Assembly: GCA_034231615.1 (NCBI GenBank)
Contig: CM067316.1
Span: 61,775,353 to 61,839,352 of the forward strand
DNA length: 64,000 nt
Reading direction: 5' to 3'
Origin: Meghimatium bilineatum
Taxonomy: Eukaryota > Mollusca > Gastropoda > Stylommatophora > Philomycidae
The translations under genes were made by a program, and so were the position numbers. The notes under the pieces are model-generated. The model made no database searches, had not been told where the DNA came from, and was given only the letters and a program-made list of their open reading frames with translations. The stretch's first letter is position 1. Each line of letters begins with the position of its first letter. Of this stretch, positions 38,601-53,300 are shown one piece after another.

Positions 38601-41600
38601 TTCACACTTATGAAAATCTTCCGAGAGCTCCCTTAGCACGTTATCTATGTCAGATCGATCCATTGATGCAATTATAAACATTGTGACTAAGCTCGCCTGT
38701 GTATCAACTCGTTCACTGCCTGCATCATCCGCATGTAATAACACGAATAAATATCATAAGTGTATTAACTTCAAGATGGAAGTTGCTGAGAGTTTTTTTG
38801 CATATTTTTGAATCAGTGAATTAAAAAAAATTAGTTATATTATATTACATTTTAAATTAGTTACATTATATTACATTTTAAATTAGTTAAATTATATTAC
38901 ATTTTAAATTAGTTATATGATATTACAATTTAAATTAGTTATATTTTATTACATTTTAAATTAGTTATATTACATTACATTTTAAATTAGTTATATTACA
39001 TTACATTTTAAATTAGTTATATTACATTACATTTTAAATTAGTTATATTATATTACATTTTAAATTAGTTATATTACATTACATTTTAAATTAGTTATAT
39101 TACATTACATTTTAAATTAGTTATATTACATTACATTTTAAATTAGTTATATTACATTACATTTTAAATTAGTTTATGACATTTTAAATTAGTTATATTA
39201 TATTACATTTTAAATTAGTTATATTATATTACATTTTAAATTAGTTTATTACATTTTAAATTAGTTATATTATATTACATTTTAAATTAGTTATATGATA
39301 TTACAATTTAAATTAGTTATATTTTATTATATTTTAAATTAGTTATATTACATTACATTTTAAATTAGTTATATTATATTACATTTTAAATTAGTTATAT
39401 TATATTACATTTTAAATTAGTTATATTATATTACATTTTAAATTAGTTATATTATATTACATTTTAAATTAGTTATATTATATTACATTTGTCATTGATA
39501 AAGAGTACACTATCAATGCATGTGTGAATTCGAGTGCTAGGATGTTATATCCAACCAATTCTTCTTTATGAATGTCAAGCACGAATAGTAAACAATATTT
39601 CATGGACATCCAAGAAAACTAATGTAGAAATGCTCAGAGATGCTCGAGTAAAGAGACAAGTTATAGCAAAAATAAGCAGCAGACAATCAAGATGTCTAGG
39701 GCATGTGATGAGAAAAGCAAAAACTTGAACATTTAGTAACCCCCGGAAAGATCAAGTGGAGAAGAGACAGAGGAAGATAAAGAGAGAAATTTCTGGATGT
39801 GTTGTCACTGTTGTATGAGAGAATGTCACCAACTGAACTTCTCAACAACACAAGAGAGAGAGAGAGAGAGATTTGGGGAGAAGCATGATCGCCTACGCCA
39901 CTCTTCATGACACTAGATTGATGTGATTGATTAATTGATTGATATATGTAATTCGAAATGCACCACATGACAACCTCACCTGACATTCGAGTCCAAGCAT
40001 CTATGTAAGATGGGTCACTCCAGTATCCAGAACACGGATATGTTGGATAGCACTCCACAGAGAAGTTGTGTTGAGTGTATGGTTTATACCCACAGGCAGT
40101 AAATGTTGCATTGCTTAAGTTATCTGTTAGAATCTGTCATAAGTCGTCAAATAAAGTGATGAAAAGTCTGAAGTTATCTGTTAGAATCTGTCATACGTCG
40201 TCAAATAAAGTGATGGAAAGTCTGAAGTTATCTGTTAGAATCTGTCATAAGTCGTCAAATAAAGTGATGAAAAGTCTGAAGTTATGCTCTAAAATAATGT
40301 TATATGTTATACAACACACTTGAGCAAAATGTCATGAGCCAATGGATCGCTGAATCATCAACCAACAAAACATGTACAACAAACATGAGTCAAATGTCAC
40401 GAACATATGGCCCACAGATCATCAACCAACAATCTACAACAAACACACAACAACAAAATTTACAATCTGCTATAGCCTTGTTACAAATAAAATTTACAAT
40501 CTGCTATAGCCTTGTTACAAATAAAATTTACAATCTGCTATAGCCTTGTTACAAATAAAATGTCGGTGTCGATTTTCTCAATAACTACAGTCTTATAGAC
40601 TCGTCGGGAATCATCCCTCAAAATGACGCTATGTTGCTTTTCCCGTGATTTTTATTGGCTGTCGACACAAAATGGCTTATTGTATTGTTGAAAGTCATTT
40701 TGTTAGAAATACCTATTTTTGTAATGTGTGTTTCCAGTAATTAGCATTACTTTATTACCCGGTTTCTAGTAATTAACATTACTTTATTCCCTGTTTCCAG
40801 TAATTACTACATTATCTGTTCTAGTAATTATCATTACTTCATTACCCTGTTTCCAGTAATTATCAGTACTTCATTATCTGTTTCTAGTAATTTATCATCA
40901 TTATCATGTTTCCAGTAATTATCATGTTTCCAGTAATTATCATTACTTCATTATCTGTTTCCAGTAATTATCATTACGTGATTATCCTGTTTCTAGTAAT
41001 TATCATTACTTCATTATCTGTTTCCCGTAATTATCATTACGTGATAATCCTGTTTCTAGTAATTATCATTACTTCATTATCTGTTTCCAGTAATTATAAT
41101 TACGTGATTATCCTTTTTCCAGTAATTATCATTTCTTCATTACCCTGTTTCTAGTAATTATCACTTCATTACATTGTTTCCAAGTGTATCAGGTGAAACA
41201 GGAGGCATTATCCTATGTTTTCTATATATAGATTTCATTTTAGTATTACTGGGTAAATGTAAAGTCCCATTTTAGTATTACTGGTAAATGTAAAGTCCCA
41301 TTTTAGTATTACTGGGTAAATGTAAAGTCCCATTTTAGTATTACTGGTAAATGTAAAGTCCCATTTTAGTATTACTGGGTAAATGTAAAGTCCCATTTTA
41401 GTATTACTGGGTAAATGTAAAGTCCCATTTTGCTATGGATGTAGCAGTTCAACCGTGTCCCATATTTACGGTCTTGACCCTTCTGTTATGAAATCTGGTA
41501 AATTATCAAAGAACAGAATGGAGAATTGAACACTGTGCAAACTTACATCAAACGTCCCAGACGTCACGTTCTGATGTTTAATTCTGAAGACTTTGTCCCA

Positions 41601-41959
41601 ATATTTTCGTGAATGTGTCCAGGACAGAATCAAACATCCAGGCATGCTCGCGTCTGCACCAGCTTGAAGTTCTATGACAGGTTCAGGTTTTACTGAAACA
41701 GATTAACATTGTTTCCTCACTTAACTTTCATAACTGAAAAACAATATCAAGTAGATAATTTTACAATGTTGCATTTGTAAATACCCGTGGAAATGTAAGC
41801 AAGGGTTCTCAATATTTTCAGATGATTGGCACTCCCCCAAAAGTAATACTCAAGATAGTAGTAATAGTAGTGCGCAGTTTTCCGTCTTTCCACAAGATTT
41901 TTTTAATTGTTGTGCTATAAGAAATGTAATCTGTAATCCATGTTGTGCTATAAGAAATG

Positions 41960-42006
<47 letters not shown>

Positions 42007-44321
42007 CCATGTTCTTCTATAAGAAATCTATAATCCATGTTGTTCTATAGGAAATGTAATCTATAATCTATCTTGTGCTATACGAAATGTAATCTGTAAG
42101 ATATGTTGTTCTATAAGAAATGTAATCTATAATCCATGTTGTGCTATAATAAATGTAATCTATATATAATCCATGTTGTGCTATACTAAATGTAATCTAT
42201 AATCTATGTTGTGTTATAATAAATGCAATCTATAATCCACGACGATTATGGATGTGACTCATAAGGCTAATCTGAAGCGCACAAAGTCTTTCACTGTATG
42301 TACAAGTACATCATCCACTAGCACTACCACTGTATGTACAGGCAATCATAGGGCACCTCGTGCCATCCTATTCTGTTGTGTGTCGTCTTAGACTTGCAGT
42401 CCTTGGACTATCTGCTATCATTTCATCTTTTATCTTTATGTTATTCTCCCTGTATACTACACGACCCGTTACATCCAGTTCCCATGATTTCGTATCAATG
42501 CTTGTGTCATGTATATCGCGTTTGCATACGCCTATGTACAGAAGTATAGGTCGACCCTCAGAGGTTCTCCCAGACTATATTTCCCTACAACGTACATTCA
42601 TCGGTATTCAGCAATCCCCCACCTTGCTAGTGTATCCCAGCCATTATTTTAAAAAAAACTTTGACATTGCCGGATCTTTCCAATACATCAGTGATGGTGA
42701 CTTTGTTTTGCCATACATCATTGTTGGTAACTTTGTCCTACCATACATCAGTGTTGGTGACTTTGTTCTTCCATACATCAGAGTTGGTGACTTTATCTTT
42801 TCATACATCAGTGTTGGTGACTTTATCTTTTCATACATCAGTGTTGGTGACTTTGTCCTACCATACATCAGTGTTAGTGACTTTGTCTTACCATACATCA
42901 GTGTTAGTGACTTTGCCCTACCATACATCAGTGTTAGTGACTTTGTCTTACCATACATCAGTGTTAGTGACTTTGTTTTACCATACATCAGTGTTGGTGA
43001 CTTTATCTTACCATACATCAGTGTTAGTGACTTTGCCCTACCATACTTCAGTGTTGGTAACTTTGTTTTTCCATACATCAGTGTTGGCGACTTTTTCCTA
43101 CCATACATCAGTGTAGGTGACTTTGTCGTACCATACATCAGTGTTAGTGACTTTGTCCTACCATACATCAGTGTTGGTGACTTTGTTCTTCCATACATCA
43201 GAGTTGGGGACTTTATCTTTTCATACATCAGTGTTGGTGACTTTGTCCTACCATACATCAGTGTTGGTGACTTTGTCTTACCATACATCAGTGTTAGTGA
43301 CTTTGTCCTTACATACATCAGTGTTGGTGACCGTGTCCTACCATACATCAGTGTTAGGAGCTTTGTCCTTCCATATATCAGTGTTGGTGACTTTGACCTG
43401 CCATACATCAGTGTTAGTGACTTTGTCCTTCCATACATCAGTGTTGGTGACTTTGTCCTACCATACATCAGTGTTAGTGAATTTGTCCTTCCATACATCA
43501 GTGTTGGTGACTTTGTTTTACCATACATCAGTGTTAGTGACTATGTCCTTCCATACATCAGTGTTGGTGACTTTGTCCTACCATACATCAGTGTTGGTGA
43601 CTTTGTTCTTCCATACATCAGAGTTGGTGACTTTATCTTTTCATACATCAATGTTGGTGACTTTGTCTTTCCATACATCAGTGTTGGTGACTTTGTCCTG
43701 CCACCTAACTCCAAGAATTCTTTGTAGGCTCCACCTGAAAGCTGTTTAGTCGTCTCCCCTGATGCATATAGATGTCCATATTACACTGTCATGGAGGAGT
43801 GTGCTGAGAACACAGGCATGGTAACACAGGATGTGAGTACCTGCACTATAATATACAATATGTAATAAATATATATCTATATGTTTTGTCTACATAACCT
43901 TCTTCACTGCACTTCACACAAATACAACGCAAAAATGTTGATAAAATACACGGTGTCTACATAGTCACTGTGCACTCAAACATGTTGGTGGTGATACTTG
44001 TATTGCGTTATGTAAATTATGACTTTATTATGATTTAACACTTATGGGTCTCCCTAGCGCAATGGTTAAGCTGTTGTGTTCAAGAAGTCATAAGTTCGAA
44101 TCCAGCTCGTGTCGTCTTGTTTAGAAGATGCATTTTTTCGGAGATCCCTGTGAATCTCGATTGATTAGTAGTCGTAGCACTTGAAGCTACTGAGTTACGT
44201 GCTATGAGTGGTACTTTCGGCAGGTGGCGTGCCGTTTCGGTGAGAGTGTATATATGGGAAATCGAGTACAGTGAAGCCATTCCTCTGCGACTTTTGAACG
44301 TTTTTGAATAAATTATTACTA

Positions 44322-44387
<66 letters not shown>

Positions 44388-47300
44388 ATTACCGCAGGAA
44401 TTAAATAAGCGTGTTTTCGTGAGTGTGTTGATTCTGTGGAAGTAGGACCACACCCTCTGTGAATATATGTCTTAGGAAGCGATTAAGGAAATTTGGTGGC
44501 ATGGGCTGACAGTTACTCTGTAATAGTATGTCTTGTCTCGATTTCTTACTGCTGTCTTCTGCCACATCGTCGCCATGGATGGCGAAGAGATGCGTACCAG
44601 CCATATTGCCGCCCCTTTTGTGACAGACTTCAATGTGGCGTGGAGTTTTAGTTACGACGTCACTGCATAGGGGTCTGCACATGTGACAGAAGAATGATGT
44701 ACTAGTTGACTTAGAAGTGTAATGCTGGGCTCCTGGCAGGATCTGATAATCCCGGGATACTGCCGCACTAGATCAATGCCTCCCTACTGGGACTACATTC
44801 ATTCATAACTACACTAACGACAACCATGCCTCTGTGGCAGCGAACCATATACCAGTTCGGGTGTATACTTGTTTACTCAATGGGGGGGGGGGGGAAGACG
44901 GTTACTGTTGTTTTATCTGAATTGTTCTGTTCTGTTAGGATCAACCTGCTCACAGTTGAAGAATTACTTCATCATCATCATGTGCCAATAGCTACCTGCT
45001 CACAGCTAACGAAATTACTTCATCATCATCATGTGCCAAGTGCTACATGCTCACAGCTAAAGAAATTACCTCATCACTACCATCCATATTCCCGGTACAA
45101 GATAAATATAACAAGTCTCGATCACAGCATATGTCTTCCTTATTATACAAGAAACTGAAAATTGTGACAGTAATTGCAGAGTTTAAAATCGAAGATATTC
45201 TATTTGTGGTAATAAATAATCATAGCAAAATTACCCAGCAGCCATCATTGATCAACCGGAGCACAACTAGAAATCTATAAATAGATACATAGTAAACAAT
45301 GAAACAAGCACGGCTAATGAGGGTTGCATATTTTCTAACTAACTATTGTTCCTGAAATAGATACAGGGCGTGAATTTTTAGAATATTTTTGCAGTGTAGC
45401 TCTTCAATAACAATTGGGATCTTTCCGAAGCGTAAGTGCTGAAGAAAAATGTACATTTTTGTGTGTTTTATTGTATCATTGATAATGATGTCCTGTAATT
45501 GTAATATCTGCTTTCAATTCTCTTTTGTGTGATTTTTCGTTTTGTTTTTTCGCTCCATCTCTTATCATGAACGTTCTGGGATTACTAAATTATCTATACG
45601 ATTAGTTATCTATACGATAAGTTATCTATACGATAAGTTATCTATACGATAAATTATCTATACGATAAGTTATCTATACGATTAGTTATAAATTATCTAT
45701 ACGATTAGTTATAAATTATGTATACGATTAGTTATCTATACGATTAGTTATAAATTATCTATCATCATCATCATCAGGTGCCATGCCGGGTGGCGTAGGC
45801 GGTCATGGCTCTCCACAGCTCTCTATCCACAGTATTATGTATCAAAGTCGTTGTTGTTTCTTTGCCGTGCCAGGTTGTCAAACTGTCTAATATTTTCTCA
45901 CGTTGTCGCCCTCTGTCTCTGGTGCCTTCAATCTTGCCTGTTGTGATTATGTTTTCTAAACCTGCCTGTCTCATGAAGTGGCCAAAAAAAGAAGATTGCC
46001 TTTTTCTTATATTCTTGATTAAGGTCCGTTTCGCATTTAACTCTTTTAACACCTCTACATTAGTTTTTCTGGCAGTCCATGGTATTCTCAGCATTCTTCT
46101 GTAGAACCACATCTCTGTTGCCTCCAATCTCCCACTTTCCAGTTTGTTTATTGTCCACGACTCGCACCCATATGTTAGTATAGGGGTTATATGGCACTGC
46201 AGAACTCTCTTTCTCACCTCTAATGACAAGGTCATATTACGCAGTATATTTTTCATTTTTCTGAATGTTGTTTTTGCCTGTCCTATTCTGCATCTTATTT
46301 CTGTTGAACTTCTTCCATCTGCTGTAATAATTGTACCTAGATATTTGAATTGGTGGACCTGTTTTAATACTATATCATTCACTATGATCTTGCAAGGTGT
46401 GTTATTTTCTTTCTTTGAAATAACCATTACTTCTGTTTTCTTGATATTTAGGAAGAGGCCTTTCTCTTTGCTTTCTGTGACTACTACTTTAATTAAGTTT
46501 TGAAGGTCTTCCTCACTTTTTGCAATCAGAACAGTGTCATCCGCATATCTCAAATTATTTATGTTATGTCCTCCCACTGATATTCCTGGGATATCTACTA
46601 TTGCCCGCAATATGTTTTCACTGTATAGAGAGAACAGGTCTGGTGAAAGCACGCATCCCTGTCTGACTCCTTGTTTTATTTGTTGAAAAGGGCCAAATTG
46701 ATTTCCTACTCTTATTGCTGCTGATTGTTGCCAGTACATGTTCTTGATTATTCTTAAATCCTTGCTGTCAATGTTCAGATTCTCTAGCATGTGTATAATT
46801 TCGCTATGTTTAACTTTGTCAAAAGCTTTAGTGTAGTCTATAAAACAGAGGTACAGATCTGTTTTTACTTCTATAGAACTCTCTATTAGTGTTCTCAATA
46901 TATAAATCGCATTGTTGGTGCCTTTGCCTTCTACAAATCCACATTGTTCTGGACTTATTTCTGATTTTATTTTGTTTCTCACTCTCTTCATGATGATTCT
47001 GAGAAATATTTTGGTTATTTGGCTCATGAGGCTGATTGTACGGTGTTCTTCACATTCGGTGGTCCCTGGTTTCTTAGGTAATGCTATGAATATGGATCTC
47101 ATTAAGTCATCGGGTATGTTTCCGCTGTTATATATGTCATTCAGCAATTTTGTGATTATTTCAACTCCAAAGTCATCTAAAGCTGCTAATTCTTCTAATG
47201 TGATATTGTCTGGACCTGGGGCTTTGCCATATTTCATGTGTCTTAGTGCCTCCCTTACTTCTGCTGTGAGTATTGATGGACCCTCGCCGTTATCTTGTAT

Positions 47301-50300
47301 GTTTATTTCGGGTCTATTGTCATCATAAAGTTCTTTGATATATTCTGACCATCTCTGTACTATGTGATCTATTCCCATTAATACCTGACCTGTCTTAGAT
47401 TTTAGACACCCTGTAACTGTTTGCGTTCTCTTTCCTGTTATCATCTCAATTTTCTTATATAGTAATGTTGTATCTTGGTTGTAATGCAATTCTATTTCTG
47501 TGCATTTCTTGTTCAGCCAGCTTTCTTTTGCTATTTTGCATTTCTCTCGTATCTCCTTATGTATTTTCTGATATTCCACTATTTTGTGTTTATTTTTCCT
47601 TCTGGTGCTCATCAATTCTAATATTTCTTCTGTCATCCATTTTTGTTTTGATGTATGGTTTACTTTTGGTATTATCTCTTTAGATGTTTGGTTTATCGAC
47701 TGTTTTAGCATGTTCCATTGATCTTCAATACTCTGAATCTTTGCAATGGCATTGTATCTATTTTGTACAATTATGTTGTATCTTTCTTTAATGTCAGCAT
47801 CTGATTTCAATAAAGCTAAATCTAATTTCATATTCCTTGGTGCTCTCTTGATCTTCTTTAATCTTATACACAATTTCGCTACCAGTAGTATATGATCACT
47901 GTTGCAGTCAGCACCTGGCCTTGTTTTCATAGATCTAATGCTGTTTCTATGTCTTTTAGAGACTAAAATGTAATCAATTTGGTTCCGAGTATTATCACCT
48001 GGGCTAATCCATGTACACAGCCTTCTTGGATATTGCTTGAACCATGTATTCCCTATTATTAAATTATGTGCCTGTGCCCACTCTATCAATAAATCATCTC
48101 TTTCATTCTTAGTTCCTAAACCAAATCTTCCTGTCACATCTTTTATTTCTGTATCTCCTACTTTTGCGTTAAAGTCCCCCATTACTATAGTTACTTCATG
48201 ATTTTTACACTGTTTCATTGCGATTTCTAGATCTTCATAGAAAATTTCGATGTCTTCCTCTGAACTGCTTGATGTAGGTGCATATACCTGCACAATATTG
48301 ATATCCAACGGTTTTCCTGTTAGTTTAACTAATATTACCCGATCTGATATTGCCATAAAACCCTTCACCGTTTTTCCTGTTTCTGTGTCTAATAATACTC
48401 CTACCCCCCTCTCGTGTTTTTGTCCTCCTGAGTATATGACTTTAAATTTATCTGACTGTAACTCTCCTGCCCCAGTCCACCTCATTTCGCTCATTCCTAG
48501 GATATTTATGTTCATTCTTTCCATTTCCTTCTTGATGTTGTCTAATTTACCACACTGCGCTAACGATCTGACGTTCCATGTTGCTATATTAACACTAACT
48601 GTAGGCCTACTTCTGTGTGTCGCCATGACTTTCATCTTGGGAGAATAATGTGGTAGTTTCCCGTTGCTTTCCACATCCATATGGGGGATATCCATTTGTA
48701 TCCGCTCCCTTTGACAATATTTTATATCGGGACAAATGGGTGCCCCGCCCTGCTCAGTTGCAGAGCTACCACTTATACCGGTGGCTATCGGTCGCTTCCT
48801 TGTTCGCGCCTAGCGAACATCATGACGGCACGATCAACGACTAAACTCCAGACATCCCTCCAGGAATATTCAGCTTTCCACACTAGAAAACACACAAGGA
48901 ATTTTCTGCACATTACAGTTATTAGTCAATCACTTAAAATAACACATAATACAATCAAAATAATCCTCAAGTGACGACTGAGGGAATAACGTTCAAGCTT
49001 GCGCCATGTTGACACCGGAAGTCTATATTAAAATTTAATATACGATTTATATATACACAAATTATCTATACGATTAGTTATCTATACGATTAGTTATCTA
49101 TACGATTAGTTGATATGATGTGTCACATCTATCTATCATCATCTCTTACCATCATCATCTAGCGCCGGACTAGGAATTTTGAGACCATTGACATATTTCC
49201 TCCCTCCCACGTGACAAAAAGTACTTTTCTATTACCATTTTAGTCTTTCAACAAAAGAAAATATTATCACTGTCCCCCTTCGCAAAAGTGAAGTGAAAAG
49301 TATTTTTCCGTTTCTTCAAGGAAATCCACCCACCGCTTTCTTTTAAACAAAGTCGCATCTTCGACCGTGTAAACCATACCATATACGTTCTAAGACATGT
49401 TGGCTAATTGGAAAGCATTCTGTTAAAATGATTCATTATACTTTTCTCGTGGTTTTTATTGGATACCGCCACAAAGTATACACATCATAACAAATGAAAA
49501 TCACGGGAAACAGTAAAACTAGTCCTTTTAAAAGGCTATTCTTCAATTATACTTGACAAGAAAACTGTTACGTCAATGTTGATATAAAGAACAAATACAA
49601 TTTGAGAACAGAGAAGTCATCAATTGTGTGTCACTATCGGTGTGGTTAAAGTCTTCTAATAATGCTCCACTCCTGAAGAAAGAAATAGAAATAGAATGAG
49701 AAATGAAGGAACAAAACTTGAATAAGAAATGAAGGAAGAAACATAATTTGAATAAGAAATGAAGGAACAAAACTTGAATGATAAATGAAGGAAGAAACAT
49801 AATTTGAATGAGAAATGAAGGAACAAAACTTGAATGATAAATGAAGGAAGAAACATAATTTGAATGAGAAATGAAGGAACAAAACTTGAATGATAAATGA
49901 AGGAAGAAACATAATTTGAATGAGAAATTAAAGAAGAAACAGAATGGGAAATAGAAATGAAGAAATAAATAAAAGTTAAATGAGAGATAAGGACGGAACG
50001 ACATTGAACAAAGTATTACAACCACATAAAAGCGAGGAAGGAAGCAAATCCCTGAAATATTTTTGTTTAGTAAGATATATCAATTCTATTTACATGTGTA
50101 TTGTGTTTTGTTGTTTCTTGACAAAGGTCCATTGACCGCAACTTCGAAAAAGTCTTTGTTTTTATCACTATTTTGTATCACTTATATTGATCCATTAGTT
50201 ATTTATCTATTATATATAGCTATATAATAGCGTATCTGTATATTATATATTTCTTTTATAAGTAACATTTTCTAAAGTTATCCCTATTGTGATCACTCTA

Positions 50301-53300
50301 AAATAAAGATTGACTTAACTAACCAATGTTGTATGTGTCGATTTTAAATGATGTTGCCACTGAGCTGTTCTTGCATTTATTAGAAACCTCAACGTGTACT
50401 ATGTACGTGCCGGGTGCAACACCGTTCTCTTGGTTCCATAGACAGTAGGTGATGTTGGGATTCGGACATGCCTTGAATACATCTAAACTAGACAACATGT
50501 AATGACAAAATATTTTATGAGATATTTGGATGATATAGATAAAAATATTGTGTGATATTCATAAACATTACATGTCATCTCTGCAATGAAGATTGCCTGC
50601 AACAGACCTCAACATCCCCTGTCTCTTGTATTGGTGGTAAACTCTGCTAGACTGTAACCTGTCCATCTCATGATGTTACTCTCCACTTGTACCTCTGCCC
50701 ACCTCTTGCTCGCCTCGACTCTACTTTTTGACAAGTCTGTCTCAGACATGTCAGAAATACCTATACCATCATCAACGTATCCATGAAATAGAAATTAAAA
50801 TGGACCTTCATGTGCCTCCAAAACCTGATACTCAAGATGTCCCATGAAAATACACGCATAACTGGGTCCCATCTTAGTGGTCAAATCAACACCACTGATT
50901 TGATTTAAAAAGTGGACATCGAATTCAAAAGAGTTGAGTATAAGCAGTAGTTCAACAAGGCGGATAAAAGTGGAAGTGGTAACAGAGGGATTGGGCTCTT
51001 ATCTACACACACAAAAACTGCAAAGCCCTAAGATTATCAGATCGAGTTATAGAAGTATATAAAGAATAAACGTCAAGTAAGAACAGACGATAAGTGTGGT
51101 CAGAAGAAAACTGAACAGAAGAAAATATAGTTAAAGAATGCTTATTATCTTTTAAGAATGAAGGTAGTTTCTCTACTAAATGTTGGAACATATCAATGAA
51201 ATCAGATACGCGCTCAGTGGAACACGAGCAAGCAGAGATAATAGATATATCAGGATTAGATTCTTTGCGAATTGAAGCATAAAACCACTGACATTTTAAA
51301 AATTGTCAATTTCATGAAATCTATCTTATCGCTAAACCCTTTGTTGGCTTTAGGGTTAGGGTTAGGGTAACAGCGTCAGGGGTAGAAGAAGTTTTTGGAG
51401 ATGGCCCTCTTGTGTGTTGAGTATATTGGGGAATTTGTCACCTCTTTTATTTCAGTGGCCCATCGTTTTTGTGGTTGGCCTCTAGGTCTGCCTTTCCTGT
51501 AGCTAATTAGCATAGCTTGCTGTGGTATGCTGTCTGGTGGTAGTCTGCTGATGTGTGCAAACCATGTGATCTGTTGTCTCTTAATATATTCCAAGATTGG
51601 GGTGGTGCCTGGTTTGTGTTGAATGTCTTCATTTCTCACTTTGTCTACACAAGAGCCCCTTTATTTACAATAAATTTCATTAAATGTGGTCATAAAATGA
51701 CAAATTTCTGGTAACTATGATTAGAATATACACAAAGTCAGCGTCGTTACATTTAAAACATCCTGCAAATCGCCAGAATATCCTGCAAATCGCCAGAAGA
51801 AGGAGAACAGACGTGAAAGACTTAAGTAATACACTACATACAGGGTGTCTATATACCCGCTATACACTTATTTACATTCCTAGTGACAGTATGTCACATG
51901 AATTATGGGTATTTAGTAGGGCCTTTGTGACGTCATTGACACTACAACATTTATGGGGAAAAACACTACTGCAGATATCAATTTCATATTGGGTAAAGTG
52001 GGTTATATCACTACAAAGTTATGTCGTGGTCAGTGAATCAACGTTAACTCTGTAAATAACAGCAATCCGGTGACTCACACTGTACGCTGCATCCTGGGAA
52101 ACATTCAATAATGTCATGTGTTGCACATATATTTAATTTCAAATTCAGTTCACTGTAATTTTATAGACACCCTGTATAACCAAAGATAAAATTAGCGAAA
52201 TTTTGACAAATCCTAATTGATAGTGACTACTGAATTTCAGATAGAAATAATGGAACAGAATGATCTTACCTCAGGATCAAATATGACGACGTGACAGCAA
52301 TATTATTCCAGTTCACATAATTTACTGGGTGTTGCCAGGAGCACATCATTGACTCGAACCAATTATAGACCACACAGGTAAAGTTGACAACATTCCGCAG
52401 GTTATCTGGCATTGACAGAACACAATTAAATAGTGTACACAACGTGTATATTATTCAAGCGGTTCTGAATCTTTTTTGTTTTGTCTCCCATAGCATGTTT
52501 TCAGTTTGAATGTCATTTTACGAAAGCCACCATCCTCCCGTCCAACCAAGCCAATGAACATTTCTTTTATTACTGAATATTTCCAGCGTATTAGGTTCCA
52601 GTATGCCAAATATGTAAAAGAAATAAAATTGTGTTTGTCAGAATTACAGATATAATACCTTATAATGCACCCGATTAAATTGATGCTCAAAATACATATG
52701 AACAGAATAAAGCACAAGCTGGAAGAAGTAATTGCAGAAGAATAAGTTGGCTTCAGAGCAAACAGAAGAACAAGCTGGCTTCAGAGCAAACAGAAGAACA
52801 AGCTGGCTTCAGAGCAGACAGAAGAACAAGCTGGCTTCAGAGCAAACAGAGGAACAAGCTGGCTTCAGAGCAAACAGAAGCACTGTTGAAAAAATATTTA
52901 ACATTAGAATATTAATTGAAAAACATATTCAGCACCAACGTGATCTTTAGCAAACGAAAAGACAACACATAGAAATGGCAATATATAGAAATGGCAATAT
53001 ATAGAAAATACAGTAGAAAGAAAAGACAATAGATGGAAAAGACAAGAGATAGTAATGTTGGGAGAAGACTAATATCTGGAAAGGGTCGTATGGGTTTGGA
53101 AAGACTGGGGTTATGGTCTGGGTTATGTAGATGCCCTGTATCTGCTCATTCCCTATTATATCATAGTACATACGTACTGCATATCCACACGCAAGTAGGC
53201 TTAAAAAACTTATGGTAGCCATTTTGTTTCTAGAACTGAGCCGGCAGTCAGTGACGTCACAATATTTAACAAAATTTTGAATCGGCGCATATTTTATTAA

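Noticed and set aside
40134..40290. Extra coding copies of the exon 7 start
   Set aside because: Reading from either upstream acceptor copy runs into TGA before the real exon.
42360..43749. 455-codon protein with a hydrophobic N-terminus and 10-residue repeats
   Set aside because: Almost wholly within the 30-bp array, two other frames are equally open, and no gene signals were found. Kept only as a low-level finding.
44046..44110. Functional tRNA gene
   Set aside because: A and B boxes are good but no closing acceptor stem follows, and the sequence continues into a SINE body with an AT tail.
45805..48648. Plus-strand open frames opposite the LINE
   Set aside because: Shadows of the minus-strand endonuclease/RT frame.
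51350..51367. Chromosome end
   Set aside because: Only three TTAGGG units, flanked on both sides by ordinary intronic sequence.
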